Shown here piece by piece: positions 1-10,936 of a stretch of 64,000 nt of DNA. Origin of the DNA: Astropecten irregularis (lineage: Eukaryota; Echinodermata; Asteroidea; Paxillosida; Astropectinidae). The stretch lies in assembly GCA_963971285.1 (NCBI GenBank), contig OZ020244.1:23002001-23066000 (forward strand), given 5' to 3'. The first letter of the stretch is position 1. Each line of letters starts with the position of its first letter. A program made the translations under genes and the position numbers. The notes under the pieces are model-generated. The model searched no databases. It was not told the DNA's origin and worked only from the letters and a program-made list of their open reading frames with translations.

Positions 1-80
1 TGGTTTTAAATGCTTGGAGTTAGAAGAGCCTGACGCGTTTCAATCCTATAGAAGGACTCTTTATTGGTTGGTTTATATAA
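1..80. mobile_element. Dispersed repeat with hammerhead-like stem (K family), left-truncated by window
   Basis: CTTGGAGTTAGAAGAGCCTG, then ACGCGTTTCAATCCTATAG and a mutated partner AAGGACTC. This is the same arrangement as at 40130 and the complement of that at 54715. Confidence 0.55.
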
Positions 81-598
81 CTGCAGTAACATAACATTAA
101 ATTCACAACGTGAGAGTGAAAATGGGGCTTATAGCCTTATATAACGTTCTATTTTCTTTTCAAATTCCTCAGTCCCATGCTGAAATGCCACAGGCTTTTA
201 GAACCCATTTCTAATCCGTTTATGAATCGGAAATCCTCGTCTAAGAGTAAAGATTTGGACTGGGTAGACTGCGGTTCGCTGCATGAATCATTGGTCGAGA
301 TTATAGCATAAACTTGTGGAAATAACCTGCATACATCGCCCATGGATTGCAACGCTACCGACTTGAAATAACCTCACCAAAAAGGTCTACGTGTCTCGCA
401 TTGTGTCTGGCAACAACATTTCTGGGGCTCAATCTATTAATTATTCGTTCTTTGGATGTAAGACACTGTATAACATCCTTCACCCGTTTTCAATCTGCTT
501 CTATACAGTCTTGACCCAACTTTTACAGCATGCACGCTTCTTCAACAGTTTACATCCACTTCATGTGCACGTCTATAACAGCATTCGACAAAAACATC
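81..598. other. No feature recognised
   Basis: Ordinary AT-rich sequence. Two small frames (67 and 77 codons) show no motif and are compatible with chance. Confidence 0.5.
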
Positions 599-925
599 TT
601 AAAGGTACTATCATACTTTGGTAGAATACCGAAACACAGATCTTCACATATTTACCATATTTAACTGAAGATATGAAGATGGTGATGGTAGAAACAAACC
701 GTTAAAATGGTTCTGCCTGAAATGCTGTATTTATCCAGAAAAGAGTTAAACCAGTAACCGAAATTATTTTTGATCTTTTAAAGATCAAAAATAAAAGAGA
801 AAAGACTTAAGAAATACTGTGGCTGTTTTCACTGTTTTCTCAAAACGTGGGCACCGTATGGGACTGAAACTTTCACAGATGACTGTATCTTCCTTTATAT
901 TTGTGCCCATGAATCTGTATTTCTG
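599..925. mobile_element. TTAA element, omega-beta, right end lost
   Basis: Starts TTAAAGGTACTATCAT and runs through the omega arm (AAGATGGTGATGGTAG), the central GATCTTTTAAAGATC palindrome and the beta arm (GGGCACCGTATGGGACTG). It stops near 925, without the usual terminal repeat. There is no coding capacity. The 12 bases before its TTAA recur beside the element at 11753-12127. Confidence 0.8.
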
Positions 926-1668
926 CCTTTACTTACGTTCAATAAGGTTCACTCTGTTCCCTTTGTCTTATTTTATATGATGTGTATTATTGTATGATGT
1001 TATTTTCTGAGCTCAATGTCAGTTCAACTCTTTTCATTTGTATGTTTTCCTCGTTTTTGTGTTGGTTAATCGTGTTCTGTTGGTGATCTGTTTTAAATAA
1101 TAAATTGTTCCTCAGAAAAGTCAAAAGTCTTTTCTTTTCTTAACGCTTGTGTTTATGCATTATGACTTGATGAATTCTTTCTTTTAATTTGTACAAACCT
1201 TATTTAACAAATTCATGTACATTTGTACATTTTTTTTACAAGAATTGTAATAAAGTCTTCCCTTTGGAAAGTCTTTTTTTCCTCTTTTAAAGAAAAGAAC
1301 CACCCAACACATTCCCAGTGTGACATAAGTGTGACGTTGATGAGTACCCCCTGATCAGCACGCACGTGTTTTCTTCAATCCAAATGCACATGGCCTAATT
1401 CATTACGACACATCTACATGTATTACAAAGATAGTACGTGCACAAACTCAATTCATCCATCGCACACACACCAAGATCGTGTTTGCGATTCTTCCTCATG
1501 GGATAGATTCGTAGGAACTAGATCTATACATGACGACATCATCTTGAGTCAATGTTATGAAGGAGCAATGGACAATAAAAAGAACATATTTTGTAGTTGC
1601 ATGCAAGACAACATAGGCCTATCCACCTGCCTTAAAAAGACAATTTTCTATTGATGAAAACAAGAACA
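926..1668. other. AT-rich unique sequence
   Basis: T-rich to about 1300, then mixed. There is no gene, repeat family or splice pattern that I can support. Confidence 0.5.
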
Positions 1669-2165
1669 ATCAGAACGGAACAGAACAGAATGGAACGAAA
1701 TTGGACGGAATGGAGCGGAACGGAACGGAACGGTACGGGATGGAACGGTACGGAACGGAACAGAACGGTACGGAATTGAACGGAATGAAACGAAACGGAA
1801 CGGAACAGAATGGAAGGGAACGGTACGGAACGGTACGGAACGGAAGGGAACGGCACAGAACGGAACGGAACGGAACGGAATGGAACAGAATGGAACGGAA
1901 CGGAACGGAATGGAACAAAAGGGAACGGTACGAAACGAAATGGAACGGAACGGAACGGAATTGAACAAAAGGGAATGGTACGGAACGGTACGGAACGGAA
2001 TGGAGCGGAATGGAACGGAAGGGAGCGGAATGGAACAGACCGGAACGGTACAGAACGGAACGGTACGGAATGGAATTGAACGGAATGGAACGAAACGAAA
2101 CGGAACGGAACGAAACAGAATGGAACGGATTGGAACGCAACGCAACGGATTGGAATGATACGGAA
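1669..2165. repeat. GGAAC/GGAAT pentanucleotide satellite, about 495 bp
   Basis: A continuous array of 5-bp units, mainly GGAAC with GGAAT, GGTAC and GAAAC variants. The purine-rich strand is the plus strand. Because 5 is not a multiple of 3, long frames open on both strands and encode period-5 peptides; these are not genes. Confidence 0.95.
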
Positions 2166-2230
2166 CAGAACTAGACACGATGTAACATTTCGGCTTTATC
2201 AAACTATATCATTCACAGTTTTGAATATTT

Positions 2231-2243
2231 CTGTTGTTGTTCC

Positions 2244-2294
<51 letters not shown>

Positions 2295-2296
2295 CA
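2231..2296. repeat. (TGT)n microsatellite
   Basis: About 20 GTT units, nearly uninterrupted, beginning about 65 bases after the GGAAC satellite. In one frame they read as poly-valine inside a spurious ORF. Confidence 0.95.
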
Positions 2297-2594
2297 CAAC
2301 AGCTGCTTCTACTCCTGTTGTTAATTTTGTTGTTGTCTACTGTAATAATGTCAGACAATCTCATTAAACGTAGCCAATTAGTCTTTGATTAGGCAAGGTC
2401 TAATATTTTGTTTATAAGTCAATTCTATTTTTATAGCTCAAATGAAATCACATGTTCTGCCAGTGTTTAACAGAATCACGACAAGCGTATAAATCTTAGT
2501 ACAGTGGTCCTTCATTTTGTTATAGTTGACGTCTACCGTCCTTTAAAATGTAATTTACATAATTAGACAAACCCTTCATTGGCCCTCAGGCGAA

Positions 2595-2637
2595 CCAATC
2601 ACACGACAAGGCACGTACGTAACGTGAGCTTTATAAA
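2595..2637 (+). promoter_or_regulatory. CCAAT box plus TATAAA, candidate promoter
   Basis: CCAAT lies at 2595-2599 and TATAAA at 2632-2637, about 33 bases apart, a normal spacing for a polymerase II core promoter. Transcription would begin near 2660-2665. The first sizeable ORF downstream starts at 2797. Both motifs are short and could occur by chance; the ordered pair is what makes it worth listing. Confidence 0.25.
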
Positions 2638-2796
2638 CGCTGTAAGCTAGAGAGGGGAGAGAAACACAGGCTTTTTTAAGTGATAACAGCAGTATACAGT
2701 TGTGAAGGCAGGATGTAGGGTGTCTTCCAACTCACCGTACTGTCATCCAGATATAAGAAGAGCATAATACCCTACCATAATACGGTTATTTGTTTC

Positions 2797-3030
2797 ATGA
2801 CCAAACGGCCACGATCATCAAATAAGGGTTTATACCGATGCGATGTAATGATGCGTGATGCACGCATGGGTATGTCAAACATCGAGGCTGCACATCATCA
2901 GGGTATACCTAGTAGACGGTATAAAGCACATAAGCAGACGGTGTCATCACGGGAAGGGAGACGCCTGAGTATTGTAGGTGTTCGTCTTGAGCCTGAGAAT
3001 TTGCCCACTTTCTCGGGCATAGTTTACTAA
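2797..3030 (+). CDS. Small hypothetical ORF (77 aa), unrecognised
   Basis: ATG-initiated frame of 77 codons, rich in Arg, Lys, Ser and Met, with no signal peptide, membrane segment or motif that I recognise. It begins about 160 bases after a CCAAT/TATA pair. It lies in a stretch free of the repeats that fill most of the window, which slightly favours a real transcript. Length alone is compatible with chance. It could equally be non-coding leader sequence or the first coding exon of a longer gene. Confidence 0.15.
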   Translation: MTKRPRSSNKGLYRCDVMMRDARMGMSNIEAAHHQGIPSRRYKAHKQTVSSREGRRLSIVGVRLEPENLPTFSGIVY

Positions 3031-3175
3031 CCCAGACGGTGAGAGTCAAGCAACTGAGTCGTATATATTCTTGTAAAGGTACGTGTATGTCTTAACATCT
3101 ATTTCTACCTTTTTCTCACGTCTTTCTAACGGGGTACATTAGGCCGCATATAGGCATACCTGGTGAAATTGTCCA

Positions 3176-3325
3176 GGGGTCGATTTCACGAAGCCCCACG
3201 ATCGATCGTTAACTCAAGTTACGAATGATAGCTCATCGTATCCCACGACTTCTATGTTAGAATACAATGTATTATTAATCGTACGATTGATAGGAAGTTA
3301 CGATGAGTTTGGTGAAATCGACCCC
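3176..3325. mobile_element. 150-bp inverted-repeat element (GGGGTCGATTTCAC ends)
   Basis: GGGGTCGATTTCACGAA at the left pairs with TTGGTGAAATCGACCCC at the right. The interior is itself partly palindromic (GTTAACTCAAGTTACGA; CTCATCGTA and TACGATGAG). It has no coding capacity and is of MITE size. Confidence 0.75.
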
Positions 3326-3478
3326 GGGTTATGAAACTTCATGTGATCCCACCAGCGATTTAGTGATTTCTTGAGTAGCCGGGTAACAATTATGAAAATC
3401 ACACAATACTAGTTTTTCACTCCAACATGGATAGAAATGTATTATTAATATGAAGTTATGAAAATGGATATTGACTAT

Positions 3479-3868
3479 TTAAAGGTTTACTGTAATCAAA
3501 TTTGGGAAAGGTGTGAAAGTGCTTTAAAATGATTGCTTAATACATAATTAATGACTACATAAATTTATATTTCTATGTAAGTGCGAAATTTTGACCCAAA
3601 AGTTACAAAATCTGAACATGTACGGCCCGCTCCCCCCAAAAATTCCCCTTGGAACCGATCCACGCAACAATAGCGTGTGACATCACCTACAGAACTAGTA
3701 TAGGGTCGCACCACAATAATATACTGCGTGGCGTTCTGCATGTGACGTAAGCAAGGGTTTTCGTCGCGAAAAGTGGGGTGTTAAATTGGTCTTAAATACA
3801 TGTTAAGTTTTATAACAATACAGATGTATTAAAATTCATATGAGTTTTGATTATACAGTATACCTTAA
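3479..3868. mobile_element. D-family inverted-repeat element (390 bp)
   Basis: Starts TTAAAGGTTTACTGTAATC and ends with a diverged inverted copy (TTATACAGTATACCTTAA). TTAA is present at both ends. The interior holds a palindromic pair (GACATCACCTACAGAACTAG and GCATGTGACGTAAGC) and CGTCGCGAAAAGTGG. It is non-coding. The terminal motif resembles, but is distinct from, that of the modular elements. Confidence 0.8.
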
Positions 3869-4369
3869 AACGGAATTAAACAGAAAATTAGAGGATTTGT
3901 TAAGGGTACTTTAGTGCATGAAATAATGACGTATGCCAAACTGAGGTGGTCTATTATTGGAAAGTATTGGGCCATCCCTCAAATTAAACATAAGGGGGGG
4001 GGGGTGTCCCATCCTCAAAATGCCGGTAAACATTTTAAGACACATTACAATAATTAAATTGCTATGACAACCGAAAATTGTGCCGCATCTTCGCAAATTG
4101 CAACATTTTATTTTGCAAGCAACCATTCGCAATTGACCTAAATACATTCCTTTCAAAAGGTGGGCGCATTGATGGACATAGAAAAGGTCCGTGGTGATTA
4201 ATTTTGAAGGACATGAAGATAATGACAGAACTTCTTTCCATCAACTAATGGTCCAAATTTGTTGTTTAACAATTGAGCAGCCTTCCGTGCAAATTGAAGT
4301 GAAATGAAAAGGAAGATTATACTTCAATTCCCCCCCCCCCCCCCCCTGCCGTCATCAGAATTGTGCGCC
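3869..4369. other. Unique sequence with homopolymer runs
   Basis: Holds an 11-base G run (3994-4004) and a 17-base C run (4330-4346). Nothing else is recognisable. Confidence 0.55.
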
Positions 4370-4698
4370 TTAAAGGTACTATCATCATTATACTTGAATA
4401 AAGTTGCTAGAATAGCTGCAGTCTGTTCATAATTTGATTTGTCATGAAATAAAAACCTGTGAAATAAATTTTCAACTCAATTGATCATTGGAAACAGTAA
4501 AAAAAAAATTTTTGCAATTCTTGCCGAGGTATTTTGAGGCTTTGATATCGGAAATCAATTACAAATACAGCATTTCAGACAGGAACATGTTAACAGTATG
4601 TTTGTATCAGGTCCATCTGTGTACCCTGTCAGTTACAGGTAAATCTGCGAACATGTCAGTTATGGTTTCCTATACCAAAGTATGATTAGTACCTTTAA
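4370..4698. mobile_element. TTAA element, gamma-omega
   Basis: TTAA at both ends (4370 and 4695), with AGGTACTATCAT matching AGTACCT-type sequence in reverse at the other end. The left half contains AGCTGCAGTCTGTTCAT, shared with the copy at 62476-62836. The right half is the omega arm in diverged form. It lies 88 bases before another complete element. Confidence 0.8.
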
Positions 4699-4785
4699 GA
4701 GACCAACACACCAAGAAAGAAACTAATGCGAGCGACAGTTCCATGTTACAGCCCCATACACTGCCGATCAATGCACAGTCTTCAC

Positions 4786-5126
4786 TTAAAGGTATAATAC
4801 ATGATTGTTAAAGGTCACAGAGCAGCACTCACATTTTGTGTAATCCACTATGTGCATGGAGCCATGGAATGATAAACCTGTGAAAATGTGAGCTCAAAAG
4901 GATATCTGAGTCACGAGAAAATAGCGAAAACCCGACTAAATTTTTTTTATAAATCACAAAAAATGATTTTGATCTTACCCCGAGATCAACACTGTTTTCG
5001 GTCTTTGTTTGACTGACATTTTAACGATATGTTTCTACCAGCACCATCTTCATACCCTGACAGTTCTATGTAAATCTGTTAGCATTTCTGTTTGAGTATG
5101 TTACAAATCTTATAATGTGCCTTTAA
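4786..5126. mobile_element. TTAA element, alpha-omega
   Basis: TTAA at both ends. The alpha arm reads GGTCACAGAGCAGCACTC near the left end. GATCTTACCCCGAGATC forms the centre. The omega arm ends in a decayed terminal repeat (ATAATGTGCCTTTAA). Length 341 bp, no ORF of its own. Confidence 0.85.
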
Positions 5127-6069
5127 TCAATCATTGTTAATATTTGATTCATTTTTTCCGCTAGAAATATCCCCCCCCAAAAAAAAATTAGGGCAATGAT
5201 AATTGCTCATGACTGACAGTCGCTCTGGAAAAAAAAGTTATGTTCTATATTCTTACGCTATTTAAACACGGGAAGATAATTATGTGCAGTACTGGACTGT
5301 TTTGTCTTCGTTTTCCAATACGTGGGCTTCTCTGTCACCAACCATCAAATTAAACTTGTCCAACCAATTAGAAAAAAATAGAACGTATCCAATTGAATGA
5401 ATGTATCTCGGCAATGTGCCAATAATTATCTGCCTTAATTAGTCAGGGGATATTATTATTTATAGTACTGCTAAGCTTTTAATGGAACGACAAATGTAAA
5501 TATATCAACGCTCTAAACAAGCGGCTCTTTGTCAGCGGTATGGACAATTAACGAAGCAAATTATCATCTGTTTTGTACACTCTTACCGGACACATCACGC
5601 ATATGTAATTAAAAGTGTCCTATGTACTCAAACGGTTTACAATATGAGATGTTTTGGAATTATTGCCCAAAGGCAAAATGTTAATGTGTGCCATAAAATT
5701 AGCCATTCATACACTAATTTCGTTCGTTTGGCGGATTTCTTCTTCTTATTCTTGCTTTTTTAAACATTGCACATCATATAGAGACATGCTAGCGACTGAA
5801 AGTGAGCATTTTGGAGAGACATCGTTCATTGGGAAGACATTTCGATGTCTCTTGAATTATTTTTGTGTCGAAAACTAGAAAGATTGTTAGTGTCGAAAAT
5901 GTTGTTTGTTTAATCCTCGATGTCTAGAACCTTTGTTTATAAGTTGGCTCGCCTGGGTTTCCTAACAAGGGAGGAAAAAGAAGGGTTTAATTTATAAATA
6001 CACAAGTTTATTGGAAAGTCTCACTTTAAAGTACCATTCTCGGTTATCATTATAATTACAAATGGGGTA
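5127..6069. other. AT-rich intergenic sequence
   Basis: Apart from the repeat fragment at 5781-5855 and a duplicated CTCGGTTAT-type word near 6040, nothing is supported. A frame at 5654-5878 overlaps that repeat and is not considered a gene. Confidence 0.5.
5781..5855. mobile_element. TTAGGGAGAC-family fragment
   Basis: GAGACATGCTAGCGACTG, GAGAGACATCGTTCATTGG and ATTTCGATGTCTC match the left part of the element at 6070. Confidence 0.5.
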
Positions 6070-6300
6070 TTAGGGAGACACGTTAGCGTCTAAAAGTGGA
6101 CATTAGGGAGACATCGGGACTTAGGGAGACTTTTCGATGTCTCCCTAAGGTACAAGCTACCTTTTATAGACATTTTTTTTATAGAAGACAGAGAATGTTC
6201 TTAATATGAACATATGTCAATTTCGAGTTCATTGGTTTGGAGGATGTTTAGAAATAGGTAAGTAAAGTTTGTGCACGACCCTATGGGAAAGTCTCCCTAA
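6070..6300. mobile_element. TTAGGGAGAC inverted-repeat element
   Basis: TTAGGGAGACACGTTAGCG at the left and GTCTCCCTAA at the right, with internal copies of TTAGGGAGAC and GATGTCTCCCTAA. It shares GGTTTGGAGGATGTTTAGAAA with the copy at 42636. Confidence 0.7.
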
Positions 6301-6792
6301 GGTCCCATCCTCGGTTATTATTATTATATTAATTATCATTATTATTGGCTTGTAATTGCTTTAGAAACCGTTCTACGAAAAGTATAACCTTGCAGTATCC
6401 TTATTCAAACGCAGAATTCATTAGTTTATTCTATGTTTAAATAGCTAATTCCATAGCTAATTTGCAACGATCCCATGCACTTTATGCCTGTTGACGATAA
6501 TACTTGAGATTTATGCTGATAGTAAAACGCATTATTTTTTTCATAACAGGGCTCTTTTCTTTTTGCCGACTATTATAAGGAAAACACTCGTTATGACGCA
6601 TATGCTTGAATACGGAGTTCCTTAATGGACAAGTAACGCAAAACTTCCCTTATCTGGAAAAGCATATTCTGTTTCCTCGCGAAGCATTATCATTCCCTAG
6701 AAAAAAAATGTCATTTCGTTCCTTGAAAATCGCGCCATTCAATTGATATTATTTCCCTTTATAAAAGGTGATTTTTGTCTTACCTTCCTTTG
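6301..6792. other. AT-rich lead-in to the CCTTG satellite
   Basis: No gene or repeat recognised. Composition shifts abruptly at about 6793. Confidence 0.5.
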
Positions 6793-8290
6793 CTTAGTTG
6801 CTTTGCTTTGCCTTGCCTTGCCTTGCCTTGCCTTGCCTTGCCTTGCCTTGCCTTGCCTTGCCTTGCCTTGCCTTGGCTTGGCTTGGCTTGGCTTGCCTTG
6901 CATTGCCTTGCTTGGCTTGGCTTGGCTTGGCTTGGCTTGGCTTGGCTTGGCTTGGCTTGGCTTGGCTTGGCTTGCCTTGGCTTGGCTTGGCTTGCCTTGC
7001 CTCGCCTTGCCTTGCCTTGCCTTGCCTTGCCTTGCCTTGCCTTGCCTTGCCTTGCCTTGCCTTGCCTTGCCTTGCCTTGCCTTGCCTTGCCTTGCTTCGC
7101 CTTGCCTTGCCTCGCCTCGCCTTGCCTTGCCTTGTATTTCCTTGCCTTGCCTTGCCTTTCCTTGCCTTGCCTTTCCTTGCCTTGTATTTCCTTGCCTTGC
7201 CTTGCCTTGCCTTGCCTTGCCTTGCCTTGCCTTGCATTTCCTTGCCTTGCCTTGCCTTGCCTTGCCTTTCCTTGCCTTGCCTTGCCTTGCATTGTATTTC
7301 CTTGCCTTGCCTTGCCTTGCCTTGCCTTGGCTTGCCTTGCCTTGGCTTGGCTTGCCATGCCATGCCTTGCCTTGCCTTGCCTTGCCTTGGCTTGGCTTGC
7401 CATGCCATGCCATGCCTTGCCTTGCCATGCCTTGCCTTGGCTTGGCTTGGCTTGACTTGGCTTGCCTTGCCTTGCCTTGGCTTGCCTTGGCTTGGCTTGC
7501 CATGCCATGCCTTGCCTTGCCTTGCCTTGGCTTGGCTTGCCATGCCATGCCATGCCCTGCCTTGCCTTGGCTTGGCTTGGCTTGCCATGCCATGCCATGC
7601 CTTGCCTTGCCTTGCCTTGGCTTGGCTTGGCTTGGCTTGCCTTGCCATGCCATGCCTTGCCTTGGCTTGGCTTGCCTTGGCTTGCTTTGCCTTGGCATGC
7701 CTTGGCATGGCTTGGCTTGGCTTAGCTTGGCTTGGCTTGGCTTGGCTTGACTTGCCTTGCCTTGCCTTGCCTTGCCTTGCCTTGCCTTGCCTTGCCTTGC
7801 CTTGCCTTGCCTTGCCTTGCCTTGCCTTGCCTTGCCTTGCCTTGCCTTGCCTTGCCTTGCCTTGCCTCGCCTCGCCTTGCCTTGCCTTGTATTTCCTTGC
7901 CTTGCCTTGCCTTTCCTTGCCTTGCCTTGCCTTTCCTTGCCTTGTATTTCCTTGCCTTGCCTTGCCTTGCCTTGCCTTGCCTTGCCTTGCCTTGCCTTGC
8001 CTTGTATTTCCTTGCCTTGCCTTGCCTTGCCTTGCCTTTCCTTGCCTTGCCTTGCCTTGCCTTGCCTTGTATTTCCTTGCCTTGCCTTGCCTTGCCTTGC
8101 CTTCCATTGCCTTGCCTTGCCTTGCCTTGCCTTGCCTTGCCTTGCCTTGCCTTGTCTTGCCTTGCCTTGCCTTGCCTTGCCTTGCCTTGCCTTGCCTTGC
8201 CTTGCCTTGCCTTGCTTGCCTTGGTTTACATTGCCTTGCCGCGCCTTGCCGCGCCTTGGTTTACATTGACTTGCCTTTCTTTCCTTTGCT
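6793..8290. repeat. CCTTG pentanucleotide satellite, about 1.5 kb
   Basis: Units CCTTG, GCTTG/GGCTTG, CCATG, CCTCG and CCTTT, with a recurrent TATTTC interruption. Blocks of GGCTTG and CCATG variants alternate with pure CCTTG. The segment near 7110-7190 recurs almost unchanged near 7865-7950, indicating higher-order duplication. Open frames of up to 506 codons (Leu/Pro/Cys/Ala on plus, Ala/Arg/Gln/Gly/Lys on minus) are artefacts of the unit. Confidence 0.96.
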
Positions 8291-9206
8291 TTCCTTTGCT
8301 TTGGTTTATCCCATCTAAAACCTAATTGGATTTAACTGATAACCCGAACTGAGCCTTACAATTTTTATAAAACTATTTCAGGCGATCGTATAACCGTGAT
8401 TGAGCGCCCCTTAACAGAAGGTATAGATCCAGATAGATCCGTAGATCCGTATTAGATCCAGCTTTATCAACCATCTGCGTACCGTCCGGTAGTCTAATAC
8501 AATTTCATAACATCCATTCCAACGTCTCTAATTGAAAATGGGCTATTAACTTATTTATCGACTGCAATAGCAATGTTTTTTTGTATCTGTTTTCGTTGGT
8601 CGTCCGTGGACTCCGTAGTCCCTCACCCGTTGTCAAGGCCCATGCGGCATCATCACCCGCCGCGGTCCATTTATAGCGAACTTCGCCAATCAATTCGAAT
8701 TTGTTTAAGCAATCGCGGAGGTTCTTAGGGCTAAGTGACAATGATAGACTGCGCTGGTTTATGTATTTGAAGTATAATTATAAGGGAAAGAAAACCGGGA
8801 AAATGATGAGGTTTGGACTGGGGGTATGGGGTTCGTCGCAGGCGCAATTACAAGTCCACATTGTAACACGATACTACACTATGAACCCGTACATGACATG
8901 TCGCCAGAGGTTTTGAATTCGCATAAAAACAAATATACGAGAACAACTTGTAACAACTCGGATGAATTTCCCAAACATCCATCGGGCCGAGTTGGCAGTA
9001 TTATCGCTTTGGATTGAGTCGAAATCCTACTTTGCAATTCTGTACCCGAGAAGTAGAGAAGTAGCATTGATGAGGGTAGAAAAAACGAGGTCATATCGCA
9101 AGTTCTTGTGATAGTTAGACCAGTGCGAGAGACGGATGGTGATTACCCCTGTGGTATTTGTGAGTCAGATGCCTCCTTTATTTATGGAACTTATACTGAG
9201 TCTATG
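8291..9206. other. Unique sequence after the satellite
   Basis: Contains a short cluster of GATCC words (8428-8460) and several frames under 80 codons on both strands. None has a recognisable motif. Confidence 0.5.
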
Positions 9207-9449
9207 GGCGTTTAAGAAACGGAGGTTTAGGCTCAGGCTCAGGCTCAGTCTCCAGCTCTGACATCCATAATGCTGAAAATATAGGTTGTAGCTTTTCATT
9301 GAAACTGAAGCTCTCTTTTCCTGTTCAAACTAGAGAATCTACTTCAAGTTCAGAGAATCTACTTTTGATACCAATTATTTCAGAATGGATTCACGAAATG
9401 GAGCCGGAGCCTGAGACGGAGCCTGAGCCTCCATTTCGTAAACGCCCTA
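9207..9449. repeat. Fold-back with GGCTCA hexamer runs in both arms
   Basis: The left arm (GGGCGTTTAAGAAACGGAGG, then GGCTCAGGCTCAGGCTCAG) is inverted at the right (GAGCCTGAGACGGAGCC, TGAGCCTCCATTTCG, TAAACGCC). About 140 bases lie between, including a direct repeat of AGAGAATCTACTT at 9332 and 9351. Confidence 0.7.
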
Positions 9450-10568
9450 TGACCTCTTGCATTATTGCAAGACACCACAGAGAGGTTCAGACGTGTATCA
9501 CCGTAAAACATAATCCTTATACGCTCGCCTCCCTACCACGACACATCCAGATTTTGTTGCCAGTGCTGTAATTATTCAGAAGCAATTTGTAGCTGAACAT
9601 AGAAGGCATACGTAAAGGTAATCACGATATTCAGAAATACAGCGGCTGTGATATGAATGTATGAATGTATTTTTCTCCAAGAAACTACCCCAGGGGAAAA
9701 TAATAGCACCGATGGAGCCTGTTTACACGACTGTGGTGATTATACATGTACTCACTGTTTCAGTCCCGTGGGATATGCCGAAATGGTTCGAGAAAATTAG
9801 AGTTGATAGGCCTATATAAACCTCATTCATGATCAGTCTGTGCATATTGTATGCAATACATAATAGTGCTACATGTATATAATATGCACTTGAAGTGCAA
9901 AGTGTTCTCCGTGCTCTGGCTGAAAAGAAACCAGCTTCCCGTAGCCTAGCAACACACGTACCTACGGGAGCTTCAACATCCAACGCTGTTTACAATTGCC
10001 AGCCAATTCCCCCTCCCCCTTTCCCGTCCCGCCCCTCAAAAAAAAGAGAAGAAAACGACTATTTCTGCTGGCCGCGCTCTTGCATGCTCTGAGCTGAGCA
10101 AGCTACTTGTGATTGAACGATTTAATTTGTCCGCTCGACTGCAGATAATTTCGGTCCGTGTGCTTCGATATAATACGATGTTCAGTTCACTCCATCACTG
10201 ATTGATGTGTCAAATCGCTATAATGCAGCTCAGTATCCAGTCCACCGCTGCTCTTTTACTTTGGGTGCAGCAGAAGGCAAGTTGCGCCATTACATTTTAC
10301 ATGCAAGTGAGATTATTAATAATCGTTATTATATGCAGGCAGGCAATTTAACTAGATTAAATTAAAGATATATTGTGTCTGTACTTTTGCAATTATAAAA
10401 CCTTTGTGGGTTGATGGTGCTGCAGTAAAGGGCAATGAGGAGGGAACATAGCAAGAAATGTAACAATAAAGGAGAACCCAACAACCCATGCATAACGGGG
10501 TTCCTTCTTCAAATCTATTCCGCACGGATGTCTCCACACCCACACACGTTTAATATCTTTCGCGCCGT
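9450..10568. other. Unique sequence
   Basis: Includes a small inverted pair CCCGTAG/CTACGGG near 9938-9970 and an ATAATAATCG-type AT tract near 10315. No gene is supported. Confidence 0.5.
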
Positions 10569-10936
10569 TTAAAGGGCATGTACAACATTGGTATAAAAAA
10601 AAACCCAGAATTGTTCACAGATTTACGTATAACTTTCACAGTATGAAGATGGTGCTGGTAGAAACATATCGTTACAGTTTTTTTCAGCCTGAAATGGTGT
10701 ATTTATCCAGAAAGATTAAAACCAAACACACAAAACATTTTTGATCTTGGCAAGATAAAAAACCCTTCTTTATGTTTTAAAAGAAACATTGAGTCGGGCT
10801 TTCGCCATTTTCTCAGGACTCAGATGTCCGATTGAGCTCAAATTTTCACAGGTTTATTATTCCATGTACATGCTGGATTAGACAAAATGCGAGTGATGTT
10901 CTCTTACCTTTACCAACGTTGTACACGCCTTTTTAA
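10569..10936. mobile_element. TTAA element, omega-alpha
   Basis: Full-length copy in the opposite orientation to that at 4786. It begins TTAAAGGGCATGTACAAC and ends CGCCTTTTTAA, both with terminal-repeat decay. The alpha half contains GACTCAGATGTCCGATTG. Confidence 0.8.

Noticed and set aside
1632-2202. Overlapping frames of 74-184 codons
   Set aside because: Artefacts of the GGAAC pentamer satellite; every frame is equally open.
2155-2367. Small protein with poly-valine
   Set aside because: Translation of a (TGT)n microsatellite.
6739-8325. Very long open frames (up to 506 codons) on both strands
   Set aside because: They are produced by the 5-bp CCTTG unit, which lacks stops in several frames. 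The peptides are period-5 Leu/Pro/Cys/Ala or Ala/Arg/Gln/Gly/Lys and shift composition only with unit variants.
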